Positions 13,671 through 22,996 are shown, numbered from the stretch's first letter. The stretch: DNA of 39,873 nucleotides from Prevotella sp. CAG:732 (GCA_000436035.1 FR893182.1:1-39873), one strand, 5' to 3'. The notes: generated by a model not told the origin, from the letters alone. Numbers and translations are program-made.

Positions 13671-14660
13671 TTATTTTACTGTACGCTTGATAGTCCACTT
13701 GGAGCTATAAGTCTTTTGGTTAGACTCATACGTATCCACAACAGCTACCACTTCTGCCTCTGTCAGCTTAGAATAGGTAACTTTCACTGTGTACGGAGTA
13801 CCTTCATCTACACTAAGATACTCTTTCACCAAGTTCTCGGTACGCTTGCCCAACTTTCCTCCTATTGCCAGCAGCTCTAGCACCTCTCCATTGGTCCCCT
13901 CAAAGAACTCCTCGTCCATAATCAACAAGTGATTCAAGTCCAAAGTCGCAAAAGGATTGCGCGAGCTACCATCGTATGTGAAGGAAGAGGTGACATTCAA
14001 ATTAGGACATCTCACCTGGGACAGATTGCCATTTTGCCAATCGAAATAATGGATGTCCCAATCATCTGTTCCGTCATCCCCAATATCATTATAACGCATT
14101 TCTTTCAACGTGCCATCTGTGTTATAAGAGAGTTCGAATGGACGTTCACCATTCATCCATGACTTGCGGATGGAGCCACTTTTCACTCTGCCATTCTCAA
14201 CATTGGCTTTATGCGTTGCAGTCTCCACTTCAGACGTGCCCGAGGGATAGTATTCTTCGCGATAAGTCCAAGTTGTCGTGATGATATTAGTATAAGCCAG
14301 TTCTGCCTCTGTTATATTGTCACAATAAGAATCGGCAGGACTACCTACAGGACTATCTATTTCATCACGTGACACAGCTTTGGCACGCATTAGGTTTCCC
14401 TTCGCAAATTCAAACCTCATCGTTTCCGTACCATCGTCCTCGACATGAGAGCCTGAGACATTCGAGTTTTCGACCGTAATCTCATAAACTTCCGAAGCTG
14501 CCACAGAACCAGGATTATCTGGACTCACAGGAGAGTCAGGGTTTTCGGGATTGTCTGGATTGTTTGGGTCATTAGGTCCATCGTCACCACCGCATGATGT
14601 CATCACAAAGAAGAATGCGGTAAGAACAGAAACAAAAATCAAAAAGCTTTTCTTTCTCAT
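13671..14660 (-). CDS. DUF4595-like lipoprotein
   Basis: A 329-residue lipoprotein. A short signal sequence ends FFFVMTSCGGDD, giving a lipidated cysteine. It is followed by a proline/aspartate/asparagine spacer of repeated NPDNPEN-type units, as is common in surface-exposed Bacteroidetes lipoproteins. The rest is beta-rich, with the pattern typical of DUF4595 proteins (RPFELSYNTDGTLKEMRY, FDWQNGNLSQV, SSFTYDGSSRNPFATLDLNHLL), where text-like Y-D-x-D-G repeats track a Rhs-like beta sheet. Function is unknown. I placed the start at 14660 (MRKKSFLIF); an ATG four codons earlier is possible. A TATCTTTG element lies about 50 nt upstream. It is the first gene of a two-gene operon with the SH3 membrane protein. 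Confidence 0.75.
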   Translation of the reverse strand: MRKKSFLIFVSVLTAFFFVMTSCGGDDGPNDPNNPDNPENPDSPVSPDNPGSVAASEVYEITVENSNVSGSHVEDDGTETMRFEFAKGNLMRAKAVSRDEIDSPVGSPADSYCDNITEAELAYTNIITTTWTYREEYYPSGTSEVETATHKANVENGRVKSGSIRKSWMNGERPFELSYNTDGTLKEMRYNDIGDDGTDDWDIHYFDWQNGNLSQVRCPNLNVTSSFTYDGSSRNPFATLDLNHLLIMDEEFFEGTNGEVLELLAIGGKLGKRTENLVKEYLSVDEGTPYTVKVTYSKLTEAEVVAVVDTYESNQKTYSSKWTIKRTVK

Positions 14661-14705
14661 AAAATATAGCATTAAGTATTACTAAAAAATGATTAAACTC
14701 TTCAA

Positions 14706-14713
14706 CAAAGATA
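14706..14713 (-). promoter_or_regulatory. -7 element (TATCTTTG) for the DUF4595-like operon
   Basis: The reverse strand reads TATCTTTG from 14713 to 14706, 46 nt before ATG 14660. A TTG at the expected -33 distance was not found. Confidence 0.55.
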
Positions 14714-14893
14714 GCGACAAACATCCATAAGATGTCCCTTCTCTTGATAAAAACTCACATTTACCTCCGTTTCTAGGGAATACCACCGCACCCATCCTAT
14801 GGTTTTCCGTAGGCAAGCAGTCACGTTTGCAGAAAAGCTACGCTCCCCACTCTTTTTAACCACAGAAAAATCGTCACTTCGGATTATTTTTCA

Positions 14894-14901
14894 TATCTTT
14901 G
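14894..14901 (+). promoter_or_regulatory. -7 element (TATCTTTG) for the kinase/regulator pair
   Basis: A perfect TATCTTTG lies 28 nt before ATG 14930. The -33 position reads TCG, so the upstream half is degenerate. The intergenic stretch 14673-14893 shows nothing else recognisable. Confidence 0.6.
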
Positions 14902-14929
14902 CACGGACAATCAATCATCGCAAAAGCAA

Positions 14930-16777
14930 ATGAAGCAAATGATACATCATAGACAATACACAATTTTTACATATTTTTTCCTTCTTCTATCCACCCTCGC
15001 TTTTCTTTCCGCTTGCCATCAAGACAAGGGCAAGGAAGAGAAGTTAGCGTATTCCTTGTTCATAGAAGCCACCAACTACAATGCCGGAGGCGAGAAGGAA
15101 AAGGCCATTCACCTCATAGACAGTGCCCTCCAGATGGACTGCGCCGACACCACACGCAGTTGGCTTACCAGCGAGAAGATGACCGCATACACAGACTTGG
15201 GAAAGATGAGAGAGGCTATTGCCATCGGAAAGGAAGGCATCCCGTTTGCCGAAAAGATAAAAGACGACGACGGCATGCTTGCGATGTGTGGTGCCATGGG
15301 CATCTGCTATCGCAGAATAGGCGAACTGGACTCCTCACTCACCTATTACAAAAAGGGCATCCATAAAGCGATCCAAAGCGAGAATGCAGAATATGAGATT
15401 TACCTCTACAACTGTATCTCTGTACTTTTCAACGAACAGAAGAGATACAAAGAAGCCATAGAGTACTCCGACAAGGCTGAATCAAAAGCCATTGCCACCA
15501 ACGATACCATCGAGCGACTGTCTGCACATGCCAACAAGGCAGCCATCTTCATGCGACAAGGCGAATTTCAGAAATGCGTCAACACTCTGACACCGATATG
15601 GAGTATGGTAAAGCAAGCCAACTATAACGTGTTGATGCTCAAATATCTTTCCCCACTACTCAAATCATACTTGCAACTGGGCAAGACTGACTCCATCGCC
15701 CTCTACCTGCCATACGCCGATGAAGCCAGCCGCAGTCTCGCCGCTACGAGCAATGGCGTGCTGGGCATACTGGAAATCAAGGCTGACCTACTGGGGCAAC
15801 AGAAGAAATACGCTGAGCAATGGGCACTGCTCGACAGCATCGCCAAACTATCGTCCACCAACCAGACGATGCCTAAGGACAAACTCCTCGCCACGAAAGC
15901 CAAGTGCCTTCACAATATGGGAAAATCCGCTCAAGCATATCAAACCATGCACGAGGCTTACCTACAGAGCGACTCCCTCAAACAAAGCGACATCGACAAG
16001 CAACTGAGCGAGTTCAACGTCAAGTACAAGACCTTGGAGAAAGAGATGCAAATCGAGAAGATGAGCCACGAGCAGAGTTTGCTCTACATTCGTATTCTAT
16101 GGCTCATCTTGGCACTCATCATACTATTGATAGCCATCCTCGCCATCCTATACCGCAAGAAACTGGACAAGCAACGTGCCGAATTGTCCGAGAAAACCTC
16201 TTACATCAATGGTGTGGAGAACGAGCGCAAGCGTCTTGCCAAGGAATTGCACGATGGCGTATGCAACGACATCCTGGCAGTTAACATTATGATGCAAACC
16301 AACAGGGAGGAAGCTGAAAGATTGCTCAAGAACGTGGGGCATAACGTTCGCCACCTGTCACATGAACTGATACCACCAAGATTTGACAACACATCGCTCA
16401 CAGAGTTGGTCGAAATCTATTGCCAGTCGGTAACTGCCGAAGATGGAACCATCGTCAAGCCATTCATCAGCACCTCTTTCAAGAAACTGACCATCCATAG
16501 CGACAAGGCTCTTGAAATCTATCGCATCATCCAGGAATGCGTGTCCAACGCCATCAAGTATGGTTACAGCAAGATGATCAGCGTCGTACTTGATACCATC
16601 GGAACCCAAGGTGTCATATCCGTCACCAACGACTTGTCACCCATTCATCCTATTACCCAAAGCAAGTCTGGCATCGGGAAAGACACCCTGAAGTTGAGAA
16701 CCGATGCGCTGCAAGCTGAGCTACAAGTAAGAAATACGGACGAAGAGTATCAAGTAGAAATCAAGTATCAACTATAA
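14930..16777 (+). CDS. TPR-containing sensor histidine kinase (HisKA_3 type)
   Basis: A 615-residue membrane kinase. The N-terminal signal ends in FLSAC (C29), a lipobox. Residues about 40-370 are tetratricopeptide repeats (for example IGELDSSLTYYKKGIHKAIQ, QKRYKEAIEYSDKAESKAIA) predicted to be periplasmic. A coiled stretch and one membrane helix (ILWLILALIILLIAILAIL, about 388-408) follow. The cytoplasmic part has the HisKA_3 dimerisation motif ERKRLAKELHDGVCND with phospho-acceptor H441. It continues into a HATPase domain with IIQECVSNAIKYG (N box) and SGIGKDTLKLRTDAL (G box). This is the NarX/DesK-like kinase class. The LuxR-type regulator starts 46 nt downstream and is its evident partner. 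The signal is unknown; TPR periplasmic domains usually sense protein or peptide partners. Confidence 0.92.
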   Translation: MKQMIHHRQYTIFTYFFLLLSTLAFLSACHQDKGKEEKLAYSLFIEATNYNAGGEKEKAIHLIDSALQMDCADTTRSWLTSEKMTAYTDLGKMREAIAIGKEGIPFAEKIKDDDGMLAMCGAMGICYRRIGELDSSLTYYKKGIHKAIQSENAEYEIYLYNCISVLFNEQKRYKEAIEYSDKAESKAIATNDTIERLSAHANKAAIFMRQGEFQKCVNTLTPIWSMVKQANYNVLMLKYLSPLLKSYLQLGKTDSIALYLPYADEASRSLAATSNGVLGILEIKADLLGQQKKYAEQWALLDSIAKLSSTNQTMPKDKLLATKAKCLHNMGKSAQAYQTMHEAYLQSDSLKQSDIDKQLSEFNVKYKTLEKEMQIEKMSHEQSLLYIRILWLILALIILLIAILAILYRKKLDKQRAELSEKTSYINGVENERKRLAKELHDGVCNDILAVNIMMQTNREEAERLLKNVGHNVRHLSHELIPPRFDNTSLTELVEIYCQSVTAEDGTIVKPFISTSFKKLTIHSDKALEIYRIIQECVSNAIKYGYSKMISVVLDTIGTQGVISVTNDLSPIHPITQSKSGIGKDTLKLRTDALQAELQVRNTDEEYQVEIKYQL

Positions 16778-16823
16778 GCAATGAGCTTTGGCTCATGAAA
16801 GGCTGCATTCAATTAGTATCATC

Positions 16824-17456
16824 ATGAAAATAAGCAAAAGCATTCTCATCGTTGACGACCATCCTATCGTATTGGCAGGTTTGCGAACACTCATCTCGCA
16901 AGATGGTCTATACACCAAGATACAATGTGCTTCCGACCTTCCATCTGCAAGGGAAATCATCAACCAAGAGAACATAGACACCGCCATCATCGACTTAGAA
17001 CTAAGCAATGACAATGGTTTGGCGCTCATCAAGCTACTCCACCAGGAGCATCCTAAGACTAAGATTGTGGTATATACGATGCACCAAGAAATATGGACGA
17101 TAAGGCAACTGATGAATGAAGACGCTGATGCCATCGTATTAAAAAATGAAAATCCACAAGAGCTGCTCACTGCCCTGCACAAGATAGAGGATGGGAAGGG
17201 GTATTACAGCCAACAGTTTGTCAGGCTCATCAACCTGCAGAATACTAGACAAGTCAACCTATCCAGTAGAGAGTTGGAAGTCTTGGAATATATTTCTGAT
17301 GGGCATTCCACCAATACCATTGCCCAAGAGTTGAACATCAGCGCCAACACCGTAGAGTTTCATCGTCACAACCTGATGAGCAAGTTGCATGTGAACAATG
17401 TGGCTCAGATGGTGAAAAAGGCGATGCAGATGGGGCTGGAGTTCATCATGGGATAA
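16824..17456 (+). CDS. NarL/FixJ-type response regulator
   Basis: A 210-residue response regulator. The receiver domain (residues about 3-120) has the acidic pair in ILIVDDHPIVLAG, phospho-acceptor D57 in AIIDLELSNDNG, T/S in VVYTMHQE and the lysine in AIVLKNENPQEL. The LuxR-type DNA-binding domain is at the C-terminus (LSSRELEVLEYISDGHSTNT, SANTVEFHRHNLMSKLHV). It pairs with the kinase just upstream. I selected ATG 16824 (MKISKSILIVDDHPIVL), since the in-frame ATG at 16788 would add 12 residues not belonging to the receiver fold. Target genes cannot be seen. Confidence 0.93.
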   Translation: MKISKSILIVDDHPIVLAGLRTLISQDGLYTKIQCASDLPSAREIINQENIDTAIIDLELSNDNGLALIKLLHQEHPKTKIVVYTMHQEIWTIRQLMNEDADAIVLKNENPQELLTALHKIEDGKGYYSQQFVRLINLQNTRQVNLSSRELEVLEYISDGHSTNTIAQELNISANTVEFHRHNLMSKLHVNNVAQMVKKAMQMGLEFIMG

Positions 17457-17492
17457 TTAAGTCCGTATAGCTAAATATTTCCTACGGAAAAC

Positions 17493-17523
17493 TTCCTCAT
17501 TTCCAACATTTTTTGTAATTTTG
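17493..17523 (+). promoter_or_regulatory. Putative promoter of metG
   Basis: TAATTTTG at 17516-17523 fits TAnnTTTG, and TTC stands where TTG is expected (17493-17495, 20-nt spacer). ATG 17553 lies 29 nt downstream. Confidence 0.55.
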
Positions 17524-17552
17524 CACCCAAATAATAAAATATATTAGCTAAT

Positions 17553-19619
17553 ATGGAACAAAAGAACTTTAAACGTACCACCGTGACGGCTGCTTTGCCT
17601 TACGCCAACGGTGGTGTGCATATCGGTCACTTGGCAGGTGTCTATGTGCCAGCCGATATCTATGTTCGCTATCTCCGCCTCAAGAAGCAAGACGTTGTCT
17701 TCATCGGCGGTAGCGATGAGCACGGCGTGCCTGTCACCATCCGTGCCAAGAAGGAAGGTATCACCGTACAGGAGGTAGTAGATCGCTATCATAACATCAT
17801 CAAGAAGTCATTTGAGGAGTTCGGCATTTCTTTCGACATCTATAGCCGCACTACTTCAAAGATTCACCATCAGTTTGCCTCTGACTTCTTCCGTACCCTC
17901 TACGACAAGGGCGTATTGGAGGAGAAGGTTGAGGAGCAGTTCTGCGATGAGGTAACAGGCGAGTTCCTCACCGACCGCAACATCGTGGGTACTTGTCCTC
18001 GTTGTGGCGCAGAGGGTGCTTATGGCGACCAGTGCGAGAAGTGTGGTGCAACTCTCTCTCCTGAGGAGTTGATCAACCCAACCAACAAGAACAACCCTGG
18101 ACATGGACTCATCAAGAAGCCTACCAAGAACTGGTATCTCCCACTGGGCAAGTACCAAGACTGGTTGAAGCAGTGGATTCTCGAAGAGCACAAGGAATGG
18201 CGTCCTAACGTATATGGTCAGTGCAAGAGCTGGCTCGACATGGACTTACAGCCTCGTGCGATGACCCGTGACTTGGATTGGGGTATCCCTGTTCCTGTAA
18301 AGGGAGCGGAAGGCAAGGTGCTCTACGTTTGGTTTGATGCACCTATTGGTTATATCTCCAACACCAAGGAGCTTTGCGATGCTCACCCTGAGAAGTGGGG
18401 TACTTGGCAGAAGTGGTGGCAAGACCCTGAGACACGCCTTGTTCATTTCATCGGAAAGGACAACATCGTGTTCCACTGCATCATCTTCCCAACCATGCTG
18501 AAGGCTCACGGCGACTATATCTTGCCAGACAATGTACCTGCCAACGAGTTCTTGAACTTGGAGGACGACAAGATTTCCACCTCTCGCAACTGGGCTGTTT
18601 GGTTGCATGAGTATCTCGTAGATATGCCTGGCAAGCAGGATGTATTGCGCTATGTATTGACTGCCAATGCACCTGAGACCAAGGACAACAACTTCACTTG
18701 GAAGGATTTCCAGGAGCGTAACAACTCTGAGTTGGTTGCCATCTATGGTAACTTCGTCAACCGTGCCCTCCAATTGACCAAGAAATATTGGAACGGTGTC
18801 GTTCCTGCTTGTGGTGAGTTGCAGGAGGTTGACAAGAAAGCCATCGCTGAATTCAAGGACGTAAAAGAGAAGGTAGAGCAGTTCCTCGATGTCTTCAAGT
18901 TCCGTGAGGCTCAGAAGGAAGCCATGAACTTGGCACGTATCGGTAATAAGTATATCACAGAGTGCGAGCCTTGGAAGGTTTGGAAGACCGACCCTAAGCG
19001 TGTGGAGACCATCTTGAACATCTCCCTCCAGTTGGTAGCCAACCTCGCCATCGCCTTCGAGCCATTCTTGCCATTCTCTTCAGAGAAGCTCCGCAAGATG
19101 ATCAACATGCCTAACTTCGAGTGGAGCCAGCTCGGCAGCACCGACCTCTTGAAGGCTGGTGACCAGCTCGCTGAACCTGAGTTGCTCTTCGAGAAGATAG
19201 ACGACGAGACCATCGAGAAGCAGCTCCAGAAGCTGGAAGATACCAAGAAGGCTAACGAGGAAGCTTCTTATAAGGCAGAGCCTATCAAGCCAGAGGTTAG
19301 CTTCGAGGACTTCGAGAAACTCGACATCCGTGTAGGCCATATCTTGAACTGCGAGAAGGTGAAGAAGTCTAAGAAACTCTTGAAGTTCACCATCGACGAT
19401 GGTAGCGGCGTAGAGCGCACCATCTGCTCAGGTATCGCCGCATACTATGAGCCAGAGCAGTTGATTGGCAAGGACGTACTCTTCGTTGCCAACTTTGCTC
19501 CTCGCAAGATGATGGGCATCGAGAGTCAAGGTATGATTCTCTCCGCAGTCAACTTCGATGGTAGCCTCAACGTCACCTCGCTCTTGGGCAAGGTGAAACC
19601 AGGAAGCCAAGTAGGATAA
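17553..19619 (+). CDS. metG: Methionyl-tRNA synthetase
   Basis: A 688-residue class I aminoacyl-tRNA synthetase that charges initiator and elongator tRNA-Met. The HIGH-type motif is in ALPYANGGVHIGHLAG. The connective-peptide zinc knuckle is CPRCGAEGAYGDQCEKCG. The KMSKS equivalent is KISTS at residues 340-344. The helical anticodon-binding domain contains NFVNRALQLTKKYWNG. The C-terminal domain (from about 575: SFEDFEKLDIRVGHILNCEK) is an EMAP/Trbp111-type tRNA-binding and dimerisation domain, giving the long form of the enzyme. A strong terminator shared with the convergent polysaccharide locus follows 21 nt after the stop. Confidence 0.98.
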   Translation: MEQKNFKRTTVTAALPYANGGVHIGHLAGVYVPADIYVRYLRLKKQDVVFIGGSDEHGVPVTIRAKKEGITVQEVVDRYHNIIKKSFEEFGISFDIYSRTTSKIHHQFASDFFRTLYDKGVLEEKVEEQFCDEVTGEFLTDRNIVGTCPRCGAEGAYGDQCEKCGATLSPEELINPTNKNNPGHGLIKKPTKNWYLPLGKYQDWLKQWILEEHKEWRPNVYGQCKSWLDMDLQPRAMTRDLDWGIPVPVKGAEGKVLYVWFDAPIGYISNTKELCDAHPEKWGTWQKWWQDPETRLVHFIGKDNIVFHCIIFPTMLKAHGDYILPDNVPANEFLNLEDDKISTSRNWAVWLHEYLVDMPGKQDVLRYVLTANAPETKDNNFTWKDFQERNNSELVAIYGNFVNRALQLTKKYWNGVVPACGELQEVDKKAIAEFKDVKEKVEQFLDVFKFREAQKEAMNLARIGNKYITECEPWKVWKTDPKRVETILNISLQLVANLAIAFEPFLPFSSEKLRKMINMPNFEWSQLGSTDLLKAGDQLAEPELLFEKIDDETIEKQLQKLEDTKKANEEASYKAEPIKPEVSFEDFEKLDIRVGHILNCEKVKKSKKLLKFTIDDGSGVERTICSGIAAYYEPEQLIGKDVLFVANFAPRKMMGIESQGMILSAVNFDGSLNVTSLLGKVKPGSQVG

Positions 19620-19640
19620 TCCCTATACATTATTAATATA

Positions 19641-19690
19641 AAAAGGTGGATGCAAGAAGTCTCTCCCATGAGACCCTGCATCCACCTTTT
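19641..19690. terminator. Bidirectional terminator between metG and the polysaccharide locus
   Basis: AAAAGGTGGATGCA (19641-19654) pairs perfectly with TGCATCCACCTTTT (19677-19690), and an inner GTCTC/GAGAC pairing lies within the 22-nt loop. A- and T-runs at both ends suit termination in either direction. Confidence 0.9.
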
Positions 19691-19725
19691 GCTTTTGCAT
19701 AAACTAATCAATATAATAAAACTAA

Positions 19726-21012
19726 CTAAAAACCGAACTCTTTAGCTCGCATCAGAGCCTCCAAGTAGTAATAGTCGGCATAGATGATGCTAGCATCTAT
19801 CTCGCTACCAGCAGGATGATGCCCCGTGCTGTGCATGAGGAAGGCAACGTTCTTCTTGCCACTCTGGTACTTCGGAGTACTCAGTTGGGCAAGCGATTGC
19901 AAGGCAAACTGCTGATATTCCTTACCCTTCTCGCCGCCCACATACTTTCGCAGTTCGAGCAAGGCATCAGCCACCACACAAGCCGCGCTAGCATCCTTAG
20001 GAGCTTGCAAGCCACGAGGGTCGTCCATATCCCAAAGAGGTATCAAGTCATCGCTTGTCTCCTTGAGACGCTTGATATAGATGTCGGTCACCTTTTGGGC
20101 GAAATCGAGGAACACCTTGTTGTGGGTATAGCGATATACCATGGTATAGCCATAAATAGCCCAGCTCTGTCCACGTGCCCACATCGAGTTGTCGGCATAT
20201 CCCTGGTGGGTCACACCCTTGATGAGATTGCCATTGATGGTATCATATACCGCCACGTGATAGCAACTGCCATCTGGTCGGAAATGATTTTGCATCGTGG
20301 TCTTGGCATGAGTTACCGCCAAATCATAGAGGAGTTTGTTGCCCCCATTCTTGGCAGCCCAAAACATCATGTCGAGGTTCATCATATTGTCCATGATGGT
20401 ATTGTGAGGCCAGTTGCGAGGCTTTACCTCACGAGGCCAACTCAATATCGTACCCACGATAGGATTGAAGAGGGTGGCAAGAGAGTCGGCGGACGCCAAG
20501 ATGACTTTCTTGTAGTCTTGGGAGTGATTCACCTCATATCCCTTGCCATACGAGCAGAACATCAAGAAACCGATGTCATGGTCATAGCAGGGGCGGTAGG
20601 CAATGCCTCGAAGGGCATTTGTATAACCTTCGGCAGCCGTTCTAACGGCGTTATCATGCGAAATTTGGTAGTCCATCCACAAGATGCCAGGCCAGAATCC
20701 ATCGCACCACTCCTCAGGCGTTGCCTTACGGCAGTTCCATCCCTTCTGCTTGTCATCTTTCAAGATGTTGCGAGGCTCCATCGTATAGTCGTAAGAACCA
20801 TCTTTCCGCTTCAGCTCCGCCAAGGCACGAGTCACTTGCTTGTGGCAATATTGCAACTGCTTATCGACATCGAGAGCAGGTACATCCTCATTCACCTCCG
20901 TCTTAGCAGCCTCTTTCTTCTGCTTTTCAGAAGAACTAGCCTGCATTACCGAGCCATTAGCCAGCAACAAGGCAGACACAAAAAAAAGTATTCTTCCTAT
21001 TTTCATCGTCAT
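19726..21012 (-). CDS. GH88 unsaturated glucuronyl hydrolase
   Basis: A 428-residue secreted hydrolase. GH88 enzymes hydrate the 4,5-double bond of the unsaturated uronic acid that polysaccharide lyases leave at the non-reducing end, releasing it from the oligosaccharide. The signal sequence is MKIGRILFFVSALLLANGSVM. Family motifs are EWCDGFWPGILWMDYQ, HDIGFLMFCSYG with D146, IMDNMMNLDMMFWAA with D208, and HQGYADNSMWARGQSWAIYG. D146 and D208 correspond to the D88/D149 catalytic pair of the Bacillus enzyme. The related family GH105 lacks several of these exact patterns, so GH88 is preferred. It is the last gene of the polysaccharide locus and supplies the downstream step for the lyase at 22997. 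A second start (21006) is equally likely. Confidence 0.88.
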   Translation of the reverse strand: MTMKIGRILFFVSALLLANGSVMQASSSEKQKKEAAKTEVNEDVPALDVDKQLQYCHKQVTRALAELKRKDGSYDYTMEPRNILKDDKQKGWNCRKATPEEWCDGFWPGILWMDYQISHDNAVRTAAEGYTNALRGIAYRPCYDHDIGFLMFCSYGKGYEVNHSQDYKKVILASADSLATLFNPIVGTILSWPREVKPRNWPHNTIMDNMMNLDMMFWAAKNGGNKLLYDLAVTHAKTTMQNHFRPDGSCYHVAVYDTINGNLIKGVTHQGYADNSMWARGQSWAIYGYTMVYRYTHNKVFLDFAQKVTDIYIKRLKETSDDLIPLWDMDDPRGLQAPKDASAACVVADALLELRKYVGGEKGKEYQQFALQSLAQLSTPKYQSGKKNVAFLMHSTGHHPAGSEIDASIIYADYYYLEALMRAKEFGF

Positions 21013-21111
21013 AGTTTTATTATCAATACGATTAAAAGGGGAAGAATACTTAAACTTACAGTAGATATTCCTTTTATCCGTTATTCTTTTACTATAAACA
21101 CGAGTTATATT

Positions 21112-21837
21112 CTACAACGTGAAGCGATAGCCGACTGATACCCCAAAGCCTTTGTTCTTGCAACTTTTATCAACCTCCTTTGGGGCATTGCTCACGTTGG
21201 TCAAACCGAGGTTGTACTGTGCGCTGAGGATCACACCCATATACTCATAAGATACGCCAATAGGGATGGAGACATCGAGTTTCTTGGTAGGCCAAGTATT
21301 CGTCAATGTCTCCGTCTCCTTAGCCGTCACCTCCTCATTTCGGATGGTAACCTGGGTATAGTCCATCTTCCACTTGCCGTCACCGCATAAGAAGCCTGCC
21401 TGCACACCCAATGTCAGCGACAAGTTGCGAGTGATGTAAGCCCTTACCTTCAGAGGCACCTGGATATAGTCCAAATTGACATGGATGTTATCATATCCTT
21501 CGAGAGTCGTGGATTTATCTGGGTTCTCATTCTCCGCCTGATAACTAGGGAACTTGAAACCGAGGCGAGCATAGTTCACGCCCAGACTCACAGCCACTTC
21601 CTTAGTGGCACGATACTCCACATCGACACCGCCATTGAAGCCAGCCTGATATTTCGACTTCAGCACCTCACTTCCACTGAAACTGAGTTCATTATTGCTC
21701 CAGTTGGAAATACCCACCCCCACATGAGGAATCACCGAGAACTTACCCACAGGACTCTCCGTCTCTTGCGCATTGATTCCCATGACAGAAGCCAACAGCA
21801 AAGCGAGACTCATTATTCTTTTCTTCATATTCATCAT
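21112..21837 (-). CDS. Outer-membrane beta-barrel protein
   Basis: A 241-residue barrel protein. The signal peptide (MKKRIMSLALLLASVMGINAQE) ends in an AQ site. The mature chain is made of alternating strands such as FSVIPHVGVGISNW, VAVSLGVNYARLGFKF, IQVPLKVRAYITRNLSLTLG and IPIGVSYEYMGVILSAQYNLGLTNV, ending GFGVSVGYRFTL with a terminal barrel strand. This is the PorT/OmpW-like small barrel class and resembles the product at 1342. Function is not known; inside the locus it may be structural or a small pore. The frame is open up to 21921, but the hydrophobic signal begins at the MMNMKKR cluster, so starts at 21837, 21834 or 21828 are the realistic ones. Confidence 0.8.
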   Translation of the reverse strand: MMNMKKRIMSLALLLASVMGINAQETESPVGKFSVIPHVGVGISNWSNNELSFSGSEVLKSKYQAGFNGGVDVEYRATKEVAVSLGVNYARLGFKFPSYQAENENPDKSTTLEGYDNIHVNLDYIQVPLKVRAYITRNLSLTLGVQAGFLCGDGKWKMDYTQVTIRNEEVTAKETETLTNTWPTKKLDVSIPIGVSYEYMGVILSAQYNLGLTNVSNAPKEVDKSCKNKGFGVSVGYRFTL

Positions 21838-21922
21838 TCTTGCTTGTAAATAGTTACTACTATAAGAAGAAACGGCAGCAATAGGTAAATATTGCATCGT
21901 AGAGTGAGGCTTATCAAACAAA

Positions 21923-21962
21923 AAACAGCAAAATGATGTTCTTAGGCATCGCTTTGCTGTTT
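21923..21962 (-). terminator. Terminator of the DNRLRE-protein gene
   Basis: AAACAGCAAA (21923-21932) pairs with TTTGCTGTTT (21953-21962), with further GATG/CATC pairing inside. Read on the minus strand it ends in a run of six T. It lies 24 nt after the stop at 21986. Confidence 0.85.
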
Positions 21963-21985
21963 CATTATTGAGTTGATCTCTTTGA

Positions 21986-22807
21986 CTATTTCACGACTTT
22001 CTTTCCTTGATGAATGTAGATGCCATGAGGAAGGTTGTTTGGATTCATCTTCACACCTTGCAAGTTATAATAAGTATCATCATCTATCTTCTCTGCATTT
22101 ACTGGCGAGATACCCGTCGTACCAGACTTCTCATAAACGATGGTAAGTTGAGGAACCAAGTCTTCACCCTTGAACGTGACATTAGGAGTAACCTTGGTAT
22201 TTATTACATCTTTAGCTCTGGAAGAATATATTTTATTAGATGTTCCGGCCTGATCCATTACCTTTGCGATAAAGACAGAGAAAGTCGCACCTGCCAGCGG
22301 CTTCACTGAAGCTGTCACATCTATATTGTTTGTCCACGCATCAACGGTATAAAAAGCCTCACTGATTTTATCAAAGGGAGCTTTTGTGCCATCACCTTTC
22401 ATGGCGAATTCAGCAATAGGTTCACTCTTTAAAGCAGAAGTAATCTGGTCTGCCACATCATTGTAAGTGGTCTTGTTTGTCACGTCAGAAGTCAGAGGAT
22501 AGAGGCGCATTTTGCTATCACCTTTCTTATAATTGGTCACCAAGCGCAAGGTGGCTGACTTCACCTGATAGCCATCATCTGTTGCAGGGACATCAAATGA
22601 CAACAAACCATAGAAGCTCTGACCATTAGTTGCATCCGTCTTCATCTCAAGAGTTTCTTGGGTACCCCAGGTATTACTAGGACTGTTACTTCTCACCCAA
22701 GTATCACCAGATGCAGTCAACACCTTAGTCTCTCCTTGTGCAAAAGTTCCCATTGCAAACATAGCAAATGCCATTGCCATTACGCCTTTAAGTAAATTCT
22801 TCTTCAT
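21986..22807 (-). CDS. DNRLRE-domain (CBM96-like) secreted protein
   Basis: A 273-residue secreted protein. The signal peptide ends GTFAQ. Residues about 25-215 match the DNRLRE domain layout: TASGDTWVRSNSPSNTWGTQ, LEMKTDATNGQSFYGLLSFD, VKSATLRLVTNYKKGDSKMR, YTVDAWTNNIDVTASVKPLA. This domain is classified as CBM96, and the founding members bind alginate. The C-terminus (YNLQGVKMNPNNLPHGIYIH then QGKKVVK) is the short Por-secretion-like tail common in Prevotella surface proteins. There is no catalytic domain. It is separated from the lyase gene by a terminator and from the barrel gene by another, so it is probably transcribed alone. Likely role: binding uronate-rich glycan at the surface; the ligand is inferred. 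Confidence 0.8.
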   Translation of the reverse strand: MKKNLLKGVMAMAFAMFAMGTFAQGETKVLTASGDTWVRSNSPSNTWGTQETLEMKTDATNGQSFYGLLSFDVPATDDGYQVKSATLRLVTNYKKGDSKMRLYPLTSDVTNKTTYNDVADQITSALKSEPIAEFAMKGDGTKAPFDKISEAFYTVDAWTNNIDVTASVKPLAGATFSVFIAKVMDQAGTSNKIYSSRAKDVINTKVTPNVTFKGEDLVPQLTIVYEKSGTTGISPVNAEKIDDDTYYNLQGVKMNPNNLPHGIYIHQGKKVVK

Positions 22808-22878
22808 ATTATTCTTACTTTAAGTTAGTATTATTAGTTATTTTGACCATATTACGGATGCGAGAACACCTTTACGTA

Positions 22879-22922
22879 AAATCCCTCGTCTAAATCTCAA
22901 AAAAGATTCGGACGAGGGATTT
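22879..22922 (-). terminator. Terminator behind the polysaccharide lyase gene
   Basis: AAATCCCTCGTC (22879-22890) pairs with GACGAGGGATTT (22911-22922), with an inner AATCT/AGATT helix. Read on the minus strand it is followed by TTTTA. A second small hairpin, GCCTCC/GGAGGC (22932-22950), lies between it and the stop of the lyase gene. Confidence 0.85.
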
Positions 22923-22996
22923 CTTAGGATTGCCTCCGAAGAAAGGAGGCGATATTCACAATATATGGTAACGCTTGTCGATGATTACAACTGACT

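Noticed and set aside
19816..21138. Long plus-strand open frame opposite the GH88 gene (440 codons)
   Set aside because: It is antisense to a gene with clear GH88 motifs and a signal peptide, has no recognisable domain itself, and reflects codon bias of the real strand.
22879..22950. Considered as a riboswitch or leader RNA before the DNRLRE gene
   Set aside because: The structure is a simple long hairpin plus a small one placed just after the lyase stop codon; termination explains it better.
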